Shown piece by piece: positions 54,370 to 63,642 of a DNA stretch of 64,000 nucleotides. A program made the translations under genes and the position numbers. Within the stretch, counting starts at the first letter, position 1, and each line of letters begins with the position of its first letter. The stretch covers positions 248,001 through 312,000 of the forward strand of contig NZ_JANBBE010000005.1 in NCBI RefSeq assembly GCF_024648825.1. The letters are read 5' to 3'. The notes under the pieces are model-generated. The model was not told the origin of the DNA. It ran no database searches and saw only the letters and a program-made list of their open reading frames with translations. This DNA is from Lentzea californiensis. Lineage in GTDB: Bacteria > Actinomycetota > Actinomycetes > Mycobacteriales > Pseudonocardiaceae.

Positions 54370-55199
54370 CAGCCGGAGGCCTTCTTCATCGCACGGGCGT
54401 CCATGCCGGCCAACGCGTCGGAACTCACCTCGGCGTTGTGCGCGTGCGCGAAGTGGTGCAGGCCGAACACCGAGTCCATGCCGGCACGCAGTCCCATCAG
54501 GTCCTCGGACTGGTTGACCGCCTTCTTGGCCAGCGCGAGCCCGAACCGCGGCATCGCCGTGATGCGCGAAGCCAGCTGCAAAGTGGACTCTTCCAGCTCC
54601 GCACGCGGCACGACGCGCGACACCATGCCCCACTCGTAGGCACGCTGGGCCGAGAACCGGTCACCGGTGAACAGCACCTCCTTCGCGGCACGCGGGCCGA
54701 GCATCCACGGGTGCGCGAAGTACTCGACGCCCGGAATCCCCATGCGCACCACGGGATCGGCGAAGAACGCGTCCTCGGCCGCCACGATGAGGTCGCACAC
54801 CCAGGCGAGCATCAGGCCGCCGGCGACGCAGGCGCCCTGCACCATCGCGATCGTCGGCTTCGGGATCTCCCGCCACCGCCGGCACATGCCGAGGTAGACC
54901 TCCATCTCGCGAGCGAAGCGGAGGTCACCGCCCTCGCGGCCGACGTGGTCCCACCACATCACGGCCTTGCGCTCGAAGGACGTGTCGACGTCACGGCCGG
55001 GCGAGCCGATGTCGTGGCCCGCGGAGAAGTGGTCGCCGGCGCCCGCGAGGACGATCACCTTGACCTCGTCGTCGTCCACCGCGCGGGTGAAGGCCTCGTC
55101 CAACGCGTAGGTCATCGCCGAGTTCTGCGCGTTGCGGTACTCGGGGCGGTTCATGGTCACGACGGCGACCGAGTCCCGCCGCTCATACGAGACTGTCAC
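54369..55199 (-). CDS. Enoyl-CoA hydratase/isomerase family protein
   Basis: A 276-residue crotonase-fold protein (VAVVTMNRPEYRNAQNSAM, AGHDIGSPGRD oxyanion loop, VAGGLMLAWVCDLIVA). It has a longer acidic insertion at about 70-95 than standard hydratases. It stands between fadD3 and fadE31 in one overlapping operon, so it is a candidate for a hydratase or ring-cleaving hydrolase step of HIP degradation. EchA13-like proteins have this context in mycobacteria, but the exact role is not settled. GTG start overlapping the fadD3 stop. Confidence 0.82.
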   Translation of the reverse strand: MTVSYERRDSVAVVTMNRPEYRNAQNSAMTYALDEAFTRAVDDDEVKVIVLAGAGDHFSAGHDIGSPGRDVDTSFERKAVMWWDHVGREGGDLRFAREMEVYLGMCRRWREIPKPTIAMVQGACVAGGLMLAWVCDLIVAAEDAFFADPVVRMGIPGVEYFAHPWMLGPRAAKEVLFTGDRFSAQRAYEWGMVSRVVPRAELEESTLQLASRITAMPRFGLALAKKAVNQSEDLMGLRAGMDSVFGLHHFAHAHNAEVSSDALAGMDARAMKKASG

Positions 55200-56671
55200 G
55201 CGTTCTCCTTGCGCAGTTGGGTTTTGAGGACCTTGCCCATGGCGTTGCGGGGGAGTTCGGGGTGGAACTCGACGGCGCGCGGCACCTTGTAGTTCGCCAG
55301 CCGTTCCCGGCAGAACGCGATCACCTCGTCCGCGGAAAGCGAGAAACCAGGCGCTGTGACGACGTGCGCCACGCCCACCTCGCCCAGCCGTGCGTCGGCC
55401 ATCCCGACCACGGCCGACTCGGCGACCCCCGGCAGCCGGGCGAGCGCCTGCTCGACCTCGGCGGGGTAGACGTTGAACCCGCCGCAGATGTACATGTCCT
55501 TGAGCCGGTCGGTGATCGAGAGATAGCCCCGCTCGTCGAGGACGCCGACGTCACCCGTGTGCAACCAGCCGTCGGCGTCGATGGCAGCCGCGGTGGCATC
55601 GGGGTCGTCGAGGTAGCCGAGCATCACGTTCGGGCCGCGCAGCAGCACCTCGTCCCGCTCGCCCAGCCGGAGCTCGAACCCCGCCATCGGCGTACCGCAC
55701 GTGTGCGCGACCGTCTCGGGTGAGTCGCCGGGGCGGCACATGGTGGCGACGACGGCCTCGGTCAGCCCGTAGGCGGTGAGCACGGTCAGCGACAGTTCCG
55801 CCCGCAGCCGTTCGATCAGCACGACGGGCACGACCGCGGCGCCGGTGACCACGAGCCGCAGACTCGACAGGTCGAACGAGCCTCGGTCGGGGTGGTCGAG
55901 CAGCGTCTGAAAGATCGTCGGTGGCCCCGGCAGCACGGTGATCCGCTCCCGTTCGACCAGCCGCATCGTCTCCACGACGTCGAACACCGGCTGCGGCACG
56001 ATCGTCGCCCCGGTGAGCAGACAGGCCAGGATCCCGGCCTTGTAACCAAAGGTATGGAAGAAGGGGTTGACGATCAGGTAGCGGTCGGCGGACGTCAGCT
56101 CACCGCAGGCGGCCCAGGCCTCGGCCACCCCGAGCGACTGCCGGTGCGCGCTCATCGCCCCCTTGCTGCGCCCGGTCGTGCCGGACGTGAACATGACGTC
56201 GCAGAGCTGGTCTTCAGCCAGCTGAGGGAGATCGACGTTCGAGGCGGCCCACTCGACCGGTAATCGCACCACCGCCGGCAGTTCCGGTGACAACGCCCGC
56301 AGTTCCGCCTCCCGGTCACGCCCGAGGAACTCGCCCTCCACGACCAGAACGCGCGCGGCACTGCGCCGCACCACGTCCAACGTCTCCGTGGCGGTGAACC
56401 GGGTGTTGATCGGTACCAGAGCCGCACCCGTGTGCAACGCTCCGAGCGCAGCGACCACCCATCGAGCGGAGTTGGGCGCGCACAGGGCCACCCGATCACC
56501 GGGCTGCACACCCATCCCCACGAGTGCGCGCGCCGCGTCCAGCACCGCTGAACGCAACTCGGTCCAGGTGAGGCGAACCTCCCCGTCCACCAACGCCTCC
56601 GCGTCGATGTACGAAGCAGCAGCGCGGTCGAGCACGGCTGAAACCGTTTGCCTGCTTGGAACGTCCGCCAT
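55196..56671 (-). CDS. fadD3: FadD3: HIP-CoA synthetase
   Basis: A 491-residue acyl-CoA ligase of the ANL family. FTSGTTGRSKGAM (near 165), YGLTEAVVAT, GYLSITDRLKDMYICGGFNV and the C-terminal NAMGKVLKTQLR are the adenylation and lysine motifs. It activates HIP (the C/D-ring propionate left by the Hsa enzymes) with CoA, the first step of the KstR2 regulon. ATG 56671 follows GGAGGG, 13 bp from a KstR2 box. Confidence 0.92.
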   Translation of the reverse strand: MADVPSRQTVSAVLDRAAASYIDAEALVDGEVRLTWTELRSAVLDAARALVGMGVQPGDRVALCAPNSARWVVAALGALHTGAALVPINTRFTATETLDVVRRSAARVLVVEGEFLGRDREAELRALSPELPAVVRLPVEWAASNVDLPQLAEDQLCDVMFTSGTTGRSKGAMSAHRQSLGVAEAWAACGELTSADRYLIVNPFFHTFGYKAGILACLLTGATIVPQPVFDVVETMRLVERERITVLPGPPTIFQTLLDHPDRGSFDLSSLRLVVTGAAVVPVVLIERLRAELSLTVLTAYGLTEAVVATMCRPGDSPETVAHTCGTPMAGFELRLGERDEVLLRGPNVMLGYLDDPDATAAAIDADGWLHTGDVGVLDERGYLSITDRLKDMYICGGFNVYPAEVEQALARLPGVAESAVVGMADARLGEVGVAHVVTAPGFSLSADEVIAFCRERLANYKVPRAVEFHPELPRNAMGKVLKTQLRKENA

Positions 56672-56683
56672 CACGCCCTCCAA

Positions 56684-56697
56684 AGCAAGTGCTTGGT
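56684..56697. promoter_or_regulatory. KstR2 operator (perfect match)
   Basis: AGCAAGTGCTTGGT fits the KstR2 motif AnCAAGnnCTTGnT exactly. It lies between fadD3 and fadE30 and can control both directions (12 and 17 bp from the starts). Confidence 0.88.
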
Positions 56698-56714
56698 AGG
56701 TTAGAGTATGGCCC

Positions 56715-57788
56715 ATGGAGTCCTTCCGGCGCGAGGTGCGGGAATGGTTGTCCGCCAACCTCGTCGGTGAGTTCGCTGAGCTGCGCGGCCTGGGTGGGCC
56801 GGGCCGCGAGCACGAGGCGTTCGAGGGACGGCTGCGGTGGCACCGGCACCTCGCCAGGAGCGGGTGGACGTGCCTCGGCTGGCCCGGTGAGCGCAGTGTG
56901 GAAGAGCAGGTGGTCTTCCACGAGGAGTACGCGGAGGCCGACGCCCCGGCGAAGGTCGACATCGTCGGCGAGGGCCTGCTCGGCCCGACTCTCGTCGCGT
57001 TCGGCACACCGGAGCAGAAGGAACGCTTCCTGCCGAAGATCCGCACACTCGAAGAGCTGTGGTGCCAGGGTTACTCGGAACCGGGCGCGGGCTCGGACCT
57101 GGCCTCGATCACGACCAGGGCCACGCTCGAGGGCGGCCAGTGGGTGATCAACGGCCAGAAGATCTGGACGTCGAACGCGCACTACTCCGACTGGATCTTC
57201 GTCCTGTGCCGCACCGAGCCCGGATCGCAACGGCATCAGGGCCTCTCGTACCTCCTCGTGCCGATGGACCAGCCGGGCATCGAGGTGCGGCCGATCCGCC
57301 AGCTCACCGGCACGTCCGAGTTCAACGAGGTCTTCTTCGACGGCGCACTCACCGCACGCGAGAACGTCGTGGGCCGGCCCGGCGAGGGCTGGAAGATCGC
57401 CATGGCCACCCTCGGCTTCGAGCGCGGCACCGCGATGCTCGGCCACCAGGTGAGCTTCCGCCGGCAGCTAGACGCGATCATGGCGAAAGCGCCCCAGGAC
57501 GAACGCCTCACCAGGGCGTGGCTCGAACTGCACGTCATGCGCTCGCACACGATGAGAACGCTGAACGACGATCCAGGCCCGGAGGCGTCCGTGCTCAAGC
57601 TGTTCTGGGCGGGCTGGCACCGCAGGCTCGGCGAGCTGGCGATGGACTCGCTCGGCCCCGAGTCGATGATCGACGACAACGAGTGGCAGCGGATGTTCCT
57701 GTTCAGCCGCGCGGAGACGATCTACGGCGGCTCGGACGAGATCCAGCGCGAGATCATCGCCCACCGCATCCTGGGGCTGCCGCGATGA
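56715..57788 (+). CDS. fadE30: Acyl-CoA dehydrogenase, FadE30-like
   Basis: A 357-residue acyl-CoA dehydrogenase (CQGYSEPGAGSDLASITTRA, GQKIWTSNAHYSDWIFVLCR, IYGGSDEIQREIIAHRILG). FadE30 dehydrogenates HIP-CoA or its hydroxylated form. First gene of fadE30-ipdF-kstR2-fadA6; it overlaps ipdF by 4 bp. N-terminus is short, starting M-E-S-F-R-R-E-V. Confidence 0.88.
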   Translation: MESFRREVREWLSANLVGEFAELRGLGGPGREHEAFEGRLRWHRHLARSGWTCLGWPGERSVEEQVVFHEEYAEADAPAKVDIVGEGLLGPTLVAFGTPEQKERFLPKIRTLEELWCQGYSEPGAGSDLASITTRATLEGGQWVINGQKIWTSNAHYSDWIFVLCRTEPGSQRHQGLSYLLVPMDQPGIEVRPIRQLTGTSEFNEVFFDGALTARENVVGRPGEGWKIAMATLGFERGTAMLGHQVSFRRQLDAIMAKAPQDERLTRAWLELHVMRSHTMRTLNDDPGPEASVLKLFWAGWHRRLGELAMDSLGPESMIDDNEWQRMFLFSRAETIYGGSDEIQREIIAHRILGLPR

Positions 57789-58528
57789 ACGGCCACGACC
57801 TGCTCAAGGACAAGATCGTCGTCGTGACGGCGGCAGCGGGCACGGGCATCGGCTCGGCCACCGCGAAACGGTGCCTTGAAGAGGGCGCCACGGTGGTCAT
57901 CAGCGACTGGCACGAGCGCCGCCTCAGGGAGACCCACGAGGCGCTGGGCACCGACCACGCCGTCCCGTGCGACGTCACGAACGAGCAGCAGGTGCAACAG
58001 CTGGTCGACGAGACGGTCGAGCGCTACGGCCGCATCGACGTGATGGTCAACAACGCCGGTCTCGGCGGCGAGAAGTCCTTGCTGGACATGGCGGACGACG
58101 AGTGGTCCCGCGTCCTCGACGTCACGCTGAACGGCACCTTCCGCTGCACCAGGGCCGCGTTACGCCAAATGGTCGTCCAACGAAGCGGTGTCGTCGTTAA
58201 CAACTCCAGTGTGATCGGCTGGCGGGCACAAAGGGGTCAAGCCCATTACGCCGCAGCGAAAGCGGGGGTCATGGCGCTGACCAGGTGCGCCGCGATGGAC
58301 GTGGCCGAGCACGGCATCCGGGTGAACGCCGTCGCCCCGAGCTTGGCGGCGCACCCGTTCCTGGCCAAGGTCACCAGTGAGGAGTTGCTGACCGAACTGG
58401 CGTCGCGCGAGGCTTTCGGGCGCGCCGCCGAGCCCTGGGAGGTCGCGAATGTGATCGTGTTCCTCGCGAGCGACTACTCGTCGTACCTGACGGGCGAGGT
58501 CGTCTCGGTGAGCAGTCAGCATCCGTGA
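57785..58528 (+). CDS. ipdF: IpdF-like short-chain dehydrogenase
   Basis: A 247-residue SDR. The NAD site is TAAAGTGIGSATAK (about 15-28), NNAG at about 89-92, Ser in NNSSVIGW and the catalytic Y-A-A-A-K. It matches Rv3559c (IpdF), which oxidises a hydroxyl on the HIP-CoA ring system. ATG within the fadE30 stop. Confidence 0.87.
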   Translation: MNGHDLLKDKIVVVTAAAGTGIGSATAKRCLEEGATVVISDWHERRLRETHEALGTDHAVPCDVTNEQQVQQLVDETVERYGRIDVMVNNAGLGGEKSLLDMADDEWSRVLDVTLNGTFRCTRAALRQMVVQRSGVVVNNSSVIGWRAQRGQAHYAAAKAGVMALTRCAAMDVAEHGIRVNAVAPSLAAHPFLAKVTSEELLTELASREAFGRAAEPWEVANVIVFLASDYSSYLTGEVVSVSSQHP

Positions 58529-58542
58529 GGAAGGTAAGACCG

Positions 58543-59139
58543 ATGAGTGGCCGAAGGCAGGAACTGCTCGCGTTGGCGGCACAGCTGTTCGCCGAACGCG
58601 GGTACGGGCAGACGACCGTGCGCGACATCGCGGACGCGGCGGGCATCCTGTCCGGCAGCCTCTATCACCACTTCGACTCGAAGGAGTCGATGGTGGACGA
58701 GATCCTGCGGACGTTCCTGGACGAGCTGTTCACGCGCTACCGGGAGGTCGTCGAGGCAGGCCTCGGCCCGAAGCAGACGTTGAAGGCTCTGGTGGTGGCG
58801 TCGTTCGAGGCGATCGACGCCCGGCACGCCGCCGTCGCGATCTACCAGAACGAGGCCAAGCACCTCACCCCGCTCGAACGGTTCTCCTACATCGAGGACC
58901 GCAGCGTGGAGTTCCGCAAGCTGTGGACGGTGTTGCTGGAGGAGGGCATGAGCACGGGCGTGTTCCGCGCCGACCTCGACGTCGACGTGGCTTACCGGTT
59001 CATCCGCGACACGGTGTGGGTGGCCGTGCGGTGGTACCGGCCGGACGGCGGCCTGTCCGCCGAAGAGGTGGCCGACCAGTACCTCGCGATCCTGCTCGAC
59101 GGCATCGCCACGGGCCGGCGGAAGAACTCCAAGACGTAG
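58543..59139 (+). CDS. kstR2: KstR2: TetR-family repressor of HIP degradation
   Basis: A 198-residue TetR regulator. The helix-turn-helix TTVRDIADAAGILSGSLYHH is typical. KstR2 represses the HIP genes until HIP-CoA binds. ATG 58543 with AGGAAGG before it is preferred over an upstream GTG. Operator at 56684-56697 lies two genes upstream. Confidence 0.9.
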   Translation: MSGRRQELLALAAQLFAERGYGQTTVRDIADAAGILSGSLYHHFDSKESMVDEILRTFLDELFTRYREVVEAGLGPKQTLKALVVASFEAIDARHAAVAIYQNEAKHLTPLERFSYIEDRSVEFRKLWTVLLEEGMSTGVFRADLDVDVAYRFIRDTVWVAVRWYRPDGGLSAEEVADQYLAILLDGIATGRRKNSKT

Positions 59140-59163
59140 CAAAGCCGTAGAAGGAGGGCCCTC

Positions 59164-60294
59164 GTGGCCGAGGCGTACATCATCGAGGCTGTGCGGACCC
59201 CGGCGGGCAGGCGTGGTGGCGAGCTGAGCCACGTGCATCCCGCCGATCTCGGCGCGCACGTGATCACGGCACTGCTCAACCGCGTCGACGTCGACCCGAC
59301 GGACGTGGACGACGTGATCTTCGGCTGCGTGGACACGGTCGGCCCGCAGGCCGGTGACATCGCGCGGACGTCCTGGCTGGCGGCGGGCTTCCCGGAGCAG
59401 GTGCCGGGCGTGACGGTCGACCGGCAGTGCGGGTCGAGCCAGCAGGCGCTGCACTTCGCGGCGCAGGCGGTGATGAGCGGCACGGCCGACGTCGTGGTCG
59501 CGGGCGGCGTGCAGAACATGTCGCAGGTGCCCATCGGGTCGGCCATGACGGTCAGCCCGTTCGAGGGCTGCGAGGGCTGGCAGCACCGCTACGGCGACGA
59601 GGAGGTCAACCAGTTCCGGGCGGCCGACCTGATCGCGGTGCGGTGGGACCTGTCGCGGCGCGAGATGGAGGAGTTCGCGCTGCAGAGCCATCTGCGGGCG
59701 ATCACCGCGATCAAGGAGGGCCGGTTCGACCGCGAGATCGCGCCGGTCAACGGTGTCGCGGCCGACGAGTGCCCGCGTCCCGACACCAGTGCGGAGAAGA
59801 TGGCGAAGCTGCAGCCGTTGCGGCCGGGCGGGCGCACGACGGCGGCGCTGTCGTCGCAGATCTCCGACGGTGCCTCGGCGGTGCTGGTCGTGTCGGAACA
59901 GGCCGTGCGTGAGCACAAGCTGACGCCTCGGGCCCGTGTGCACCACATGTCGGCGCGCGGATCCGATCCGATCTACATGCTGACCGCGCCGATCCGGGCC
60001 ACCCGGTACGCGCTGGAACGCGCCGGGATGTCCCTGTCGGACATCGACCTGTTCGAGATCAACGAGGCGTTCGCGTCGGTGGCCATGGCGTGGGCCAAGG
60101 AGCTCAAGATCGACATGGGACGCGTGAACGTCAACGGGGGAGCGCTCGCGCTCGGGCACCCGATCGGCGCGACCGGCACCAAGCTGTTCACGACGCTGCT
60201 GCACGAGCTGGAGCGGACCGGTGGCCGGTTCGGGCTGCAGACGATGTGCGAGGGTGGCGGTCAGGCCAACGTGACCATCATCGAACGTCTCTGA
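59164..60294 (+). CDS. fadA6: FadA6: acetyl-CoA acetyltransferase/thiolase
   Basis: A 376-residue thiolase. Nucleophile C89 in DRQCGSSQQ, the His in LALGHPIGATG and the second Cys in TMCEGGG are all present. It cleaves a beta-keto thioester in the last stages of C/D-ring degradation. GTG start. Its 3' end overlaps the convergent ipdC by 17 bp. Confidence 0.9.
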   Translation: MAEAYIIEAVRTPAGRRGGELSHVHPADLGAHVITALLNRVDVDPTDVDDVIFGCVDTVGPQAGDIARTSWLAAGFPEQVPGVTVDRQCGSSQQALHFAAQAVMSGTADVVVAGGVQNMSQVPIGSAMTVSPFEGCEGWQHRYGDEEVNQFRAADLIAVRWDLSRREMEEFALQSHLRAITAIKEGRFDREIAPVNGVAADECPRPDTSAEKMAKLQPLRPGGRTTAALSSQISDGASAVLVVSEQAVREHKLTPRARVHHMSARGSDPIYMLTAPIRATRYALERAGMSLSDIDLFEINEAFASVAMAWAKELKIDMGRVNVNGGALALGHPIGATGTKLFTTLLHELERTGGRFGLQTMCEGGGQANVTIIERL

Positions 60295-61327
60295 GCCGGT
60301 CGATGGCCGCCTCGGCGTCCTTGACGATGCCCTCGATCAGGTCCGCGCACGCCGGCAGGTCGCCCAGCAACCCGGCGACCTGACCGGACGCGAGCACGCC
60401 CGCGTCCGTCCTGCCCTCGACGAGGCCGGCGCGCAGCAGCATCGGCGTGTTCGCGGCCATGATGACCTGCGACCACGTGAGGTCCTTGCCGTGCTTCATG
60501 GCCAGGCCCTCGCGGATCATCGCGCGCCAGCTCAGCCCGGTGTGCTGCCGGAACCTGGCCGCGTTGCTCACGGCCCTCGCCAGGCTGCTGATCCGGCCGG
60601 ACTTCTCGAGGTGCTCGACGAGGTCCGACCGCAGCACCCGGTGCGGCAGGCCGTCGACGCGCGTGGTCACGACCGTGCCGTTCAGATCCCGTTGCAGGTA
60701 CGCGTGCTTCACCGCGTCCGGGACCGTGCTCTCCTGCGTGAGCAGGAACCGGGTGCCCATCGCGATGCCGGCCGCGCCGTACGCGAGCGCGGCGGCCAGT
60801 CCCCGGCCGTCGAAGAAGCCACCGGCCGCGACCACCGGGATGTCGACGGCGTCCAGCACGCTCGGGAGCAGCAACGTCGTGGCGACGCCACCGGTGTGAC
60901 CGCCGCCCTCGCCGCCCTGCACGATCACGGCGTGGGCGCCCCACTTCGCGACCTTCTCGGCGTGCCGGGCCGCACCGATCGACGGGATCACGACGACCCC
61001 GGCGTCGTTCAGCTTCGCGATCATGTCCGGTTTCGGGGCCAGCGCGAAGGAAGCGACCTTCACGTGTTCGCGGATCAGCAGGTCGATCCGCTCCGGGGCG
61101 TCGTGCGCGTCCGCCCGCAGGTTCACGCCGAACGGTTCGGACGTGCGGGAGCGGGTCTCCTTGATCGCGGCTTCGAGCTCGGCGTACGTCATGGTGGCGG
61201 AGGCCAGGATGCCGAGCCCGCCCGCTTCGGCCGTCGCGGAGACCAGGCGCGGCCCCGCGACCCAGCCCATCCCGGTCTGCACCACCGGGTGCCGGACACC
61301 GACCAGGTCGGTCAGCGCGGTCCTCAT
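60278..61327 (-). CDS. ipdC: IpdC-like nitronate-monooxygenase-fold flavoprotein
   Basis: A 349-residue FMN TIM-barrel protein (VQTGMGWVAGPRLVSATAEA, IVQGGEGGGHTGG, VVAAGGFFDGRGLAAAL, GTRFLLTQES). It matches Rv3553 (IpdC), which acts on hydroxylated HIP-CoA. ATG 61327 overlaps the ipdB stop. Last gene of echA20-ipdA-ipdB-ipdC. Confidence 0.9.
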   Translation of the reverse strand: MRTALTDLVGVRHPVVQTGMGWVAGPRLVSATAEAGGLGILASATMTYAELEAAIKETRSRTSEPFGVNLRADAHDAPERIDLLIREHVKVASFALAPKPDMIAKLNDAGVVVIPSIGAARHAEKVAKWGAHAVIVQGGEGGGHTGGVATTLLLPSVLDAVDIPVVAAGGFFDGRGLAAALAYGAAGIAMGTRFLLTQESTVPDAVKHAYLQRDLNGTVVTTRVDGLPHRVLRSDLVEHLEKSGRISSLARAVSNAARFRQHTGLSWRAMIREGLAMKHGKDLTWSQVIMAANTPMLLRAGLVEGRTDAGVLASGQVAGLLGDLPACADLIEGIVKDAEAAIDRLRDVR

Positions 61328-62037
61328 GACGGCACTTCCCTGTCCCGCTTGCCACCCGGATCGAGCCTGGTCCTGATCAGCTCGAGCTCCTCGTCGGTCG
61401 GCAGGCGGGTCTCGGTGACGTCCTGGACGACGAGGGGGAACGACGTCTGCTTCTGGACCTCGTCGACCGACACCCCGGGATGCACGGAGACGACGCGCAT
61501 CGAGTGGTCGGGGGTGTCGAAGTCGAGCACGGCGAGGTTCGTGACGACGCGGTGGACATCGTGGAACGGGCCCGCCGCGCGGTCGTAGCCGACACCGGAC
61601 ACCACGTCCACGGCCTCGACCAGCACCCGCGTGCTGTGGCGCGGCACCCAGTAGCTGGTGCGGTGGTTGACGGTGTTGCCGGGAGCGCCGCGGGACCCGA
61701 GCAGCTGCCGGGTGGGCCTCGCGTGGTCGCCGATCGCGGAGATGTTCTGGTTGCCGAACCTGTCGACCTGGTTCGCGCCCATGACGACGTGCCGGCGGCC
61801 GTGCGCGACGACGTCGAACACCTTGCGGTACGGCAGCCAGCCCTCCACAGTGGACTCGGGCGTCAGCAGGAACGCCTCGCCGTCGCTGAGCAGGAGGTCG
61901 GGCTCGGTGGTCAGGCGGGCCAGTTTCGCGCCGAGGGACGGGATGAGGCCCATCGGGCTGGCGAGCGTCTCGCCGGCGCCGAGGAACAGGTCGGCGCAGG
62001 CGGCGACGCAGACCTCGGCTCGCGTGATGTCGCTCAT
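61324..62037 (-). CDS. ipdB: IpdB: beta subunit of COCHEA-CoA hydrolase
   Basis: A 237-residue CoA-transferase-fold subunit (VCVAACADLFLGAGETLASP, VMGANQVDRFGNQN, FPLVVQDVTETRLPTDEEL). With IpdA it opens the last ring (ring C). Its ATG overlaps the ipdA stop; the CoA-transferase Glu is not conserved in this family. Confidence 0.92.
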   Translation of the reverse strand: MSDITRAEVCVAACADLFLGAGETLASPMGLIPSLGAKLARLTTEPDLLLSDGEAFLLTPESTVEGWLPYRKVFDVVAHGRRHVVMGANQVDRFGNQNISAIGDHARPTRQLLGSRGAPGNTVNHRTSYWVPRHSTRVLVEAVDVVSGVGYDRAAGPFHDVHRVVTNLAVLDFDTPDHSMRVVSVHPGVSVDEVQKQTSFPLVVQDVTETRLPTDEELELIRTRLDPGGKRDREVPS

Positions 62038-62831
62038 CGCAGGAACCCCTCGTAGAAGTCCGGCCACTTCTCCAGGTCGGAGGCCGCTTCCGCGTACTCG
62101 CGCTGGAGGGCCTCGTCGCGGCCGTAGTCGGGCACGCAGCTGGTGAACGCCGCTCCACCCGGCGCTTCCACCACGCCGTCGACCATCATCCGGTTGAGCA
62201 GCAACGTCTGCGGAGGACCGTCGAACGTCTCCACGACCTGCTCGCACGAGACGTAACGCCGGTCCGCGGCCAGGCAGAACAGGTCGTCGAAGTACGGGTC
62301 CGGCCCGAGGTACTGCGCGTTGCCGTGCCTGTCGGCGCGGTTGAGGTGGACCAGGGCGACGTCGAGCTTCAACGCCGGCATCGCGACCAGCTCTTCGCCG
62401 TCGTCGTACGGCGACCTGATGGTCTTGAGCTCTGGCGCGTACTTCAGCACGTCCGAGCCGAGGCCCGCTCTGATCGGCAGGAACGGCAACCGGTGCCCGG
62501 CGGCGCGCAGGCCGGTCTGGAACATGCCCTCGTCCAGTTCCAGGACCTCGATCGCGCCGGTCTCGCGCGCCCGCTTGAACCACGGGTCGTACGGGATCGA
62601 GTCGAGCGAGACGAAGCCGTAGACCAGCTTGCGGACCTTGCCCGCCGCGCACAGCAGCCCGGCGTCCGGACCGCCGTAGGTGACGATCGTCAGGTCTGTG
62701 ACCGGACTCTTCAGCAACGCCTTGACCAGGGCCATCGGCTTGCGCCGCGAACCCCAGCCGCCGATGCCGACGGTCATCCCGTCCTTGATCTCGCTGACGA
62801 CCTGATCAGCTGTCATTCGCTTGTCGCGCAT
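62034..62831 (-). CDS. ipdA: IpdA: alpha subunit of COCHEA-CoA hydrolase
   Basis: A 265-residue CoA-transferase-fold protein (GMTVGIGGWGSRRKPMALVK, TIVTYGGPDAGLLCAAGKVR, NAQYLGPDPYFDDL). It forms the IpdAB hydrolase. The start M-R-D-K-R is kept as in mycobacterial IpdA (M-P-D-K-R) and overlaps echA20 by 26 bp. Confidence 0.93.
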   Translation of the reverse strand: MRDKRMTADQVVSEIKDGMTVGIGGWGSRRKPMALVKALLKSPVTDLTIVTYGGPDAGLLCAAGKVRKLVYGFVSLDSIPYDPWFKRARETGAIEVLELDEGMFQTGLRAAGHRLPFLPIRAGLGSDVLKYAPELKTIRSPYDDGEELVAMPALKLDVALVHLNRADRHGNAQYLGPDPYFDDLFCLAADRRYVSCEQVVETFDGPPQTLLLNRMMVDGVVEAPGGAAFTSCVPDYGRDEALQREYAEAASDLEKWPDFYEGFLR

Positions 62832-63573
62832 GGTCTCCGTCCAGGAAGGCCTGCCGGGCGTGGTCCGACACGCCCGTCAGGTTCAGCTCGAAGGTGAAGC
62901 CCTGCTCGAAGCGGTAGCTCTGGTGCACGCGCTGCGGGTCGATGCCGTTGATGGCCTCCTTGGCCGCGCGGATCACCGACGTGTCCTTCTTCGCGATCTC
63001 CTTGGCGATCTCGCGCGCCGCGTCGTCGAGTTGCGTGCGCGGCACGACCTCCACGACGCTGCCGTGGTGGTGCAACGTCTGCGCGCTGACGTTGCGGGCC
63101 GTGTAGTACAGCGTCCGCATCAGGTGCTGCGGCACGAGCCGGGCCAGGTGCGTGGCCGCGCCGAGCGCGCCGCGGTCGACCTCGGGCAGCCCGAACGTGG
63201 CGTCGTCGGACGCCACGATGATGTCCGCGTTGCCGACCAGCCCCACGCCACCGCCCAGGCAGAACCCGTTCACCGCGGCGATCACCGGCACCTCGCAGTC
63301 GTACACGGCCGCGAAAGCCTTGGCGCAACCCCGGTTCGCCGCGACCAGGGCGTTGTAGCCCTCGGCCCGCTGGATCTCCTTCAGGTCGACGCCCGCGCAG
63401 AAGCCGCGGTTCTCGGCTCTCAGGATCACCACCCGCGCCTCCGGGTCCTCACCCGCGGACGTGATTGCCCTGGCCAGCTCGAACCAGCCCTGCGACGGGA
63501 TGGCGTTCACCGGGGGGTAGTCGACGGTGACCTCGATGATGCCGTTTTCGGTGTGGCTGCTGGAGATTCCCAT
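62806..63573 (-). CDS. echA20: EchA20: ring D hydrolase (crotonase family)
   Basis: A 255-residue crotonase-fold protein (EVTVDYPPVNAIPSQGWFEL, GFCAGVDLKEIQRAEGYNAL, FCLGGGVGLVGNADIIVAS). EchA20 hydrolyses the HIEC-CoA ring, feeding IpdAB, the next two genes. ATG 63573 follows GGAAGGCGG; the KstR2-like palindrome lies 16 bp upstream. Confidence 0.92.
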   Translation of the reverse strand: MGISSSHTENGIIEVTVDYPPVNAIPSQGWFELARAITSAGEDPEARVVILRAENRGFCAGVDLKEIQRAEGYNALVAANRGCAKAFAAVYDCEVPVIAAVNGFCLGGGVGLVGNADIIVASDDATFGLPEVDRGALGAATHLARLVPQHLMRTLYYTARNVSAQTLHHHGSVVEVVPRTQLDDAAREIAKEIAKKDTSVIRAAKEAINGIDPQRVHQSYRFEQGFTFELNLTGVSDHARQAFLDGDHARQANDS

Positions 63574-63588
63574 GGAGCCGCCTTCCGA

Positions 63589-63606
63589 ACCAAGCGATTG
63601 CTTGGT
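63589..63606. promoter_or_regulatory. Extended KstR2-like operator
   Basis: ACCAAGCGATTGCTTGGT is an 18-bp palindrome broken only at its centre. It has the KstR2 half sites CAAG/CTTG, but with 6 bases between them instead of 2. It can also be read as two overlapping imperfect KstR2 boxes. It lies between echA20 and the divergent SDR gene. Confidence 0.65.
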
Positions 63607-63642
63607 AATTTAGCAGTGCCGAAGCGACCGGGGTAGGTGCAT

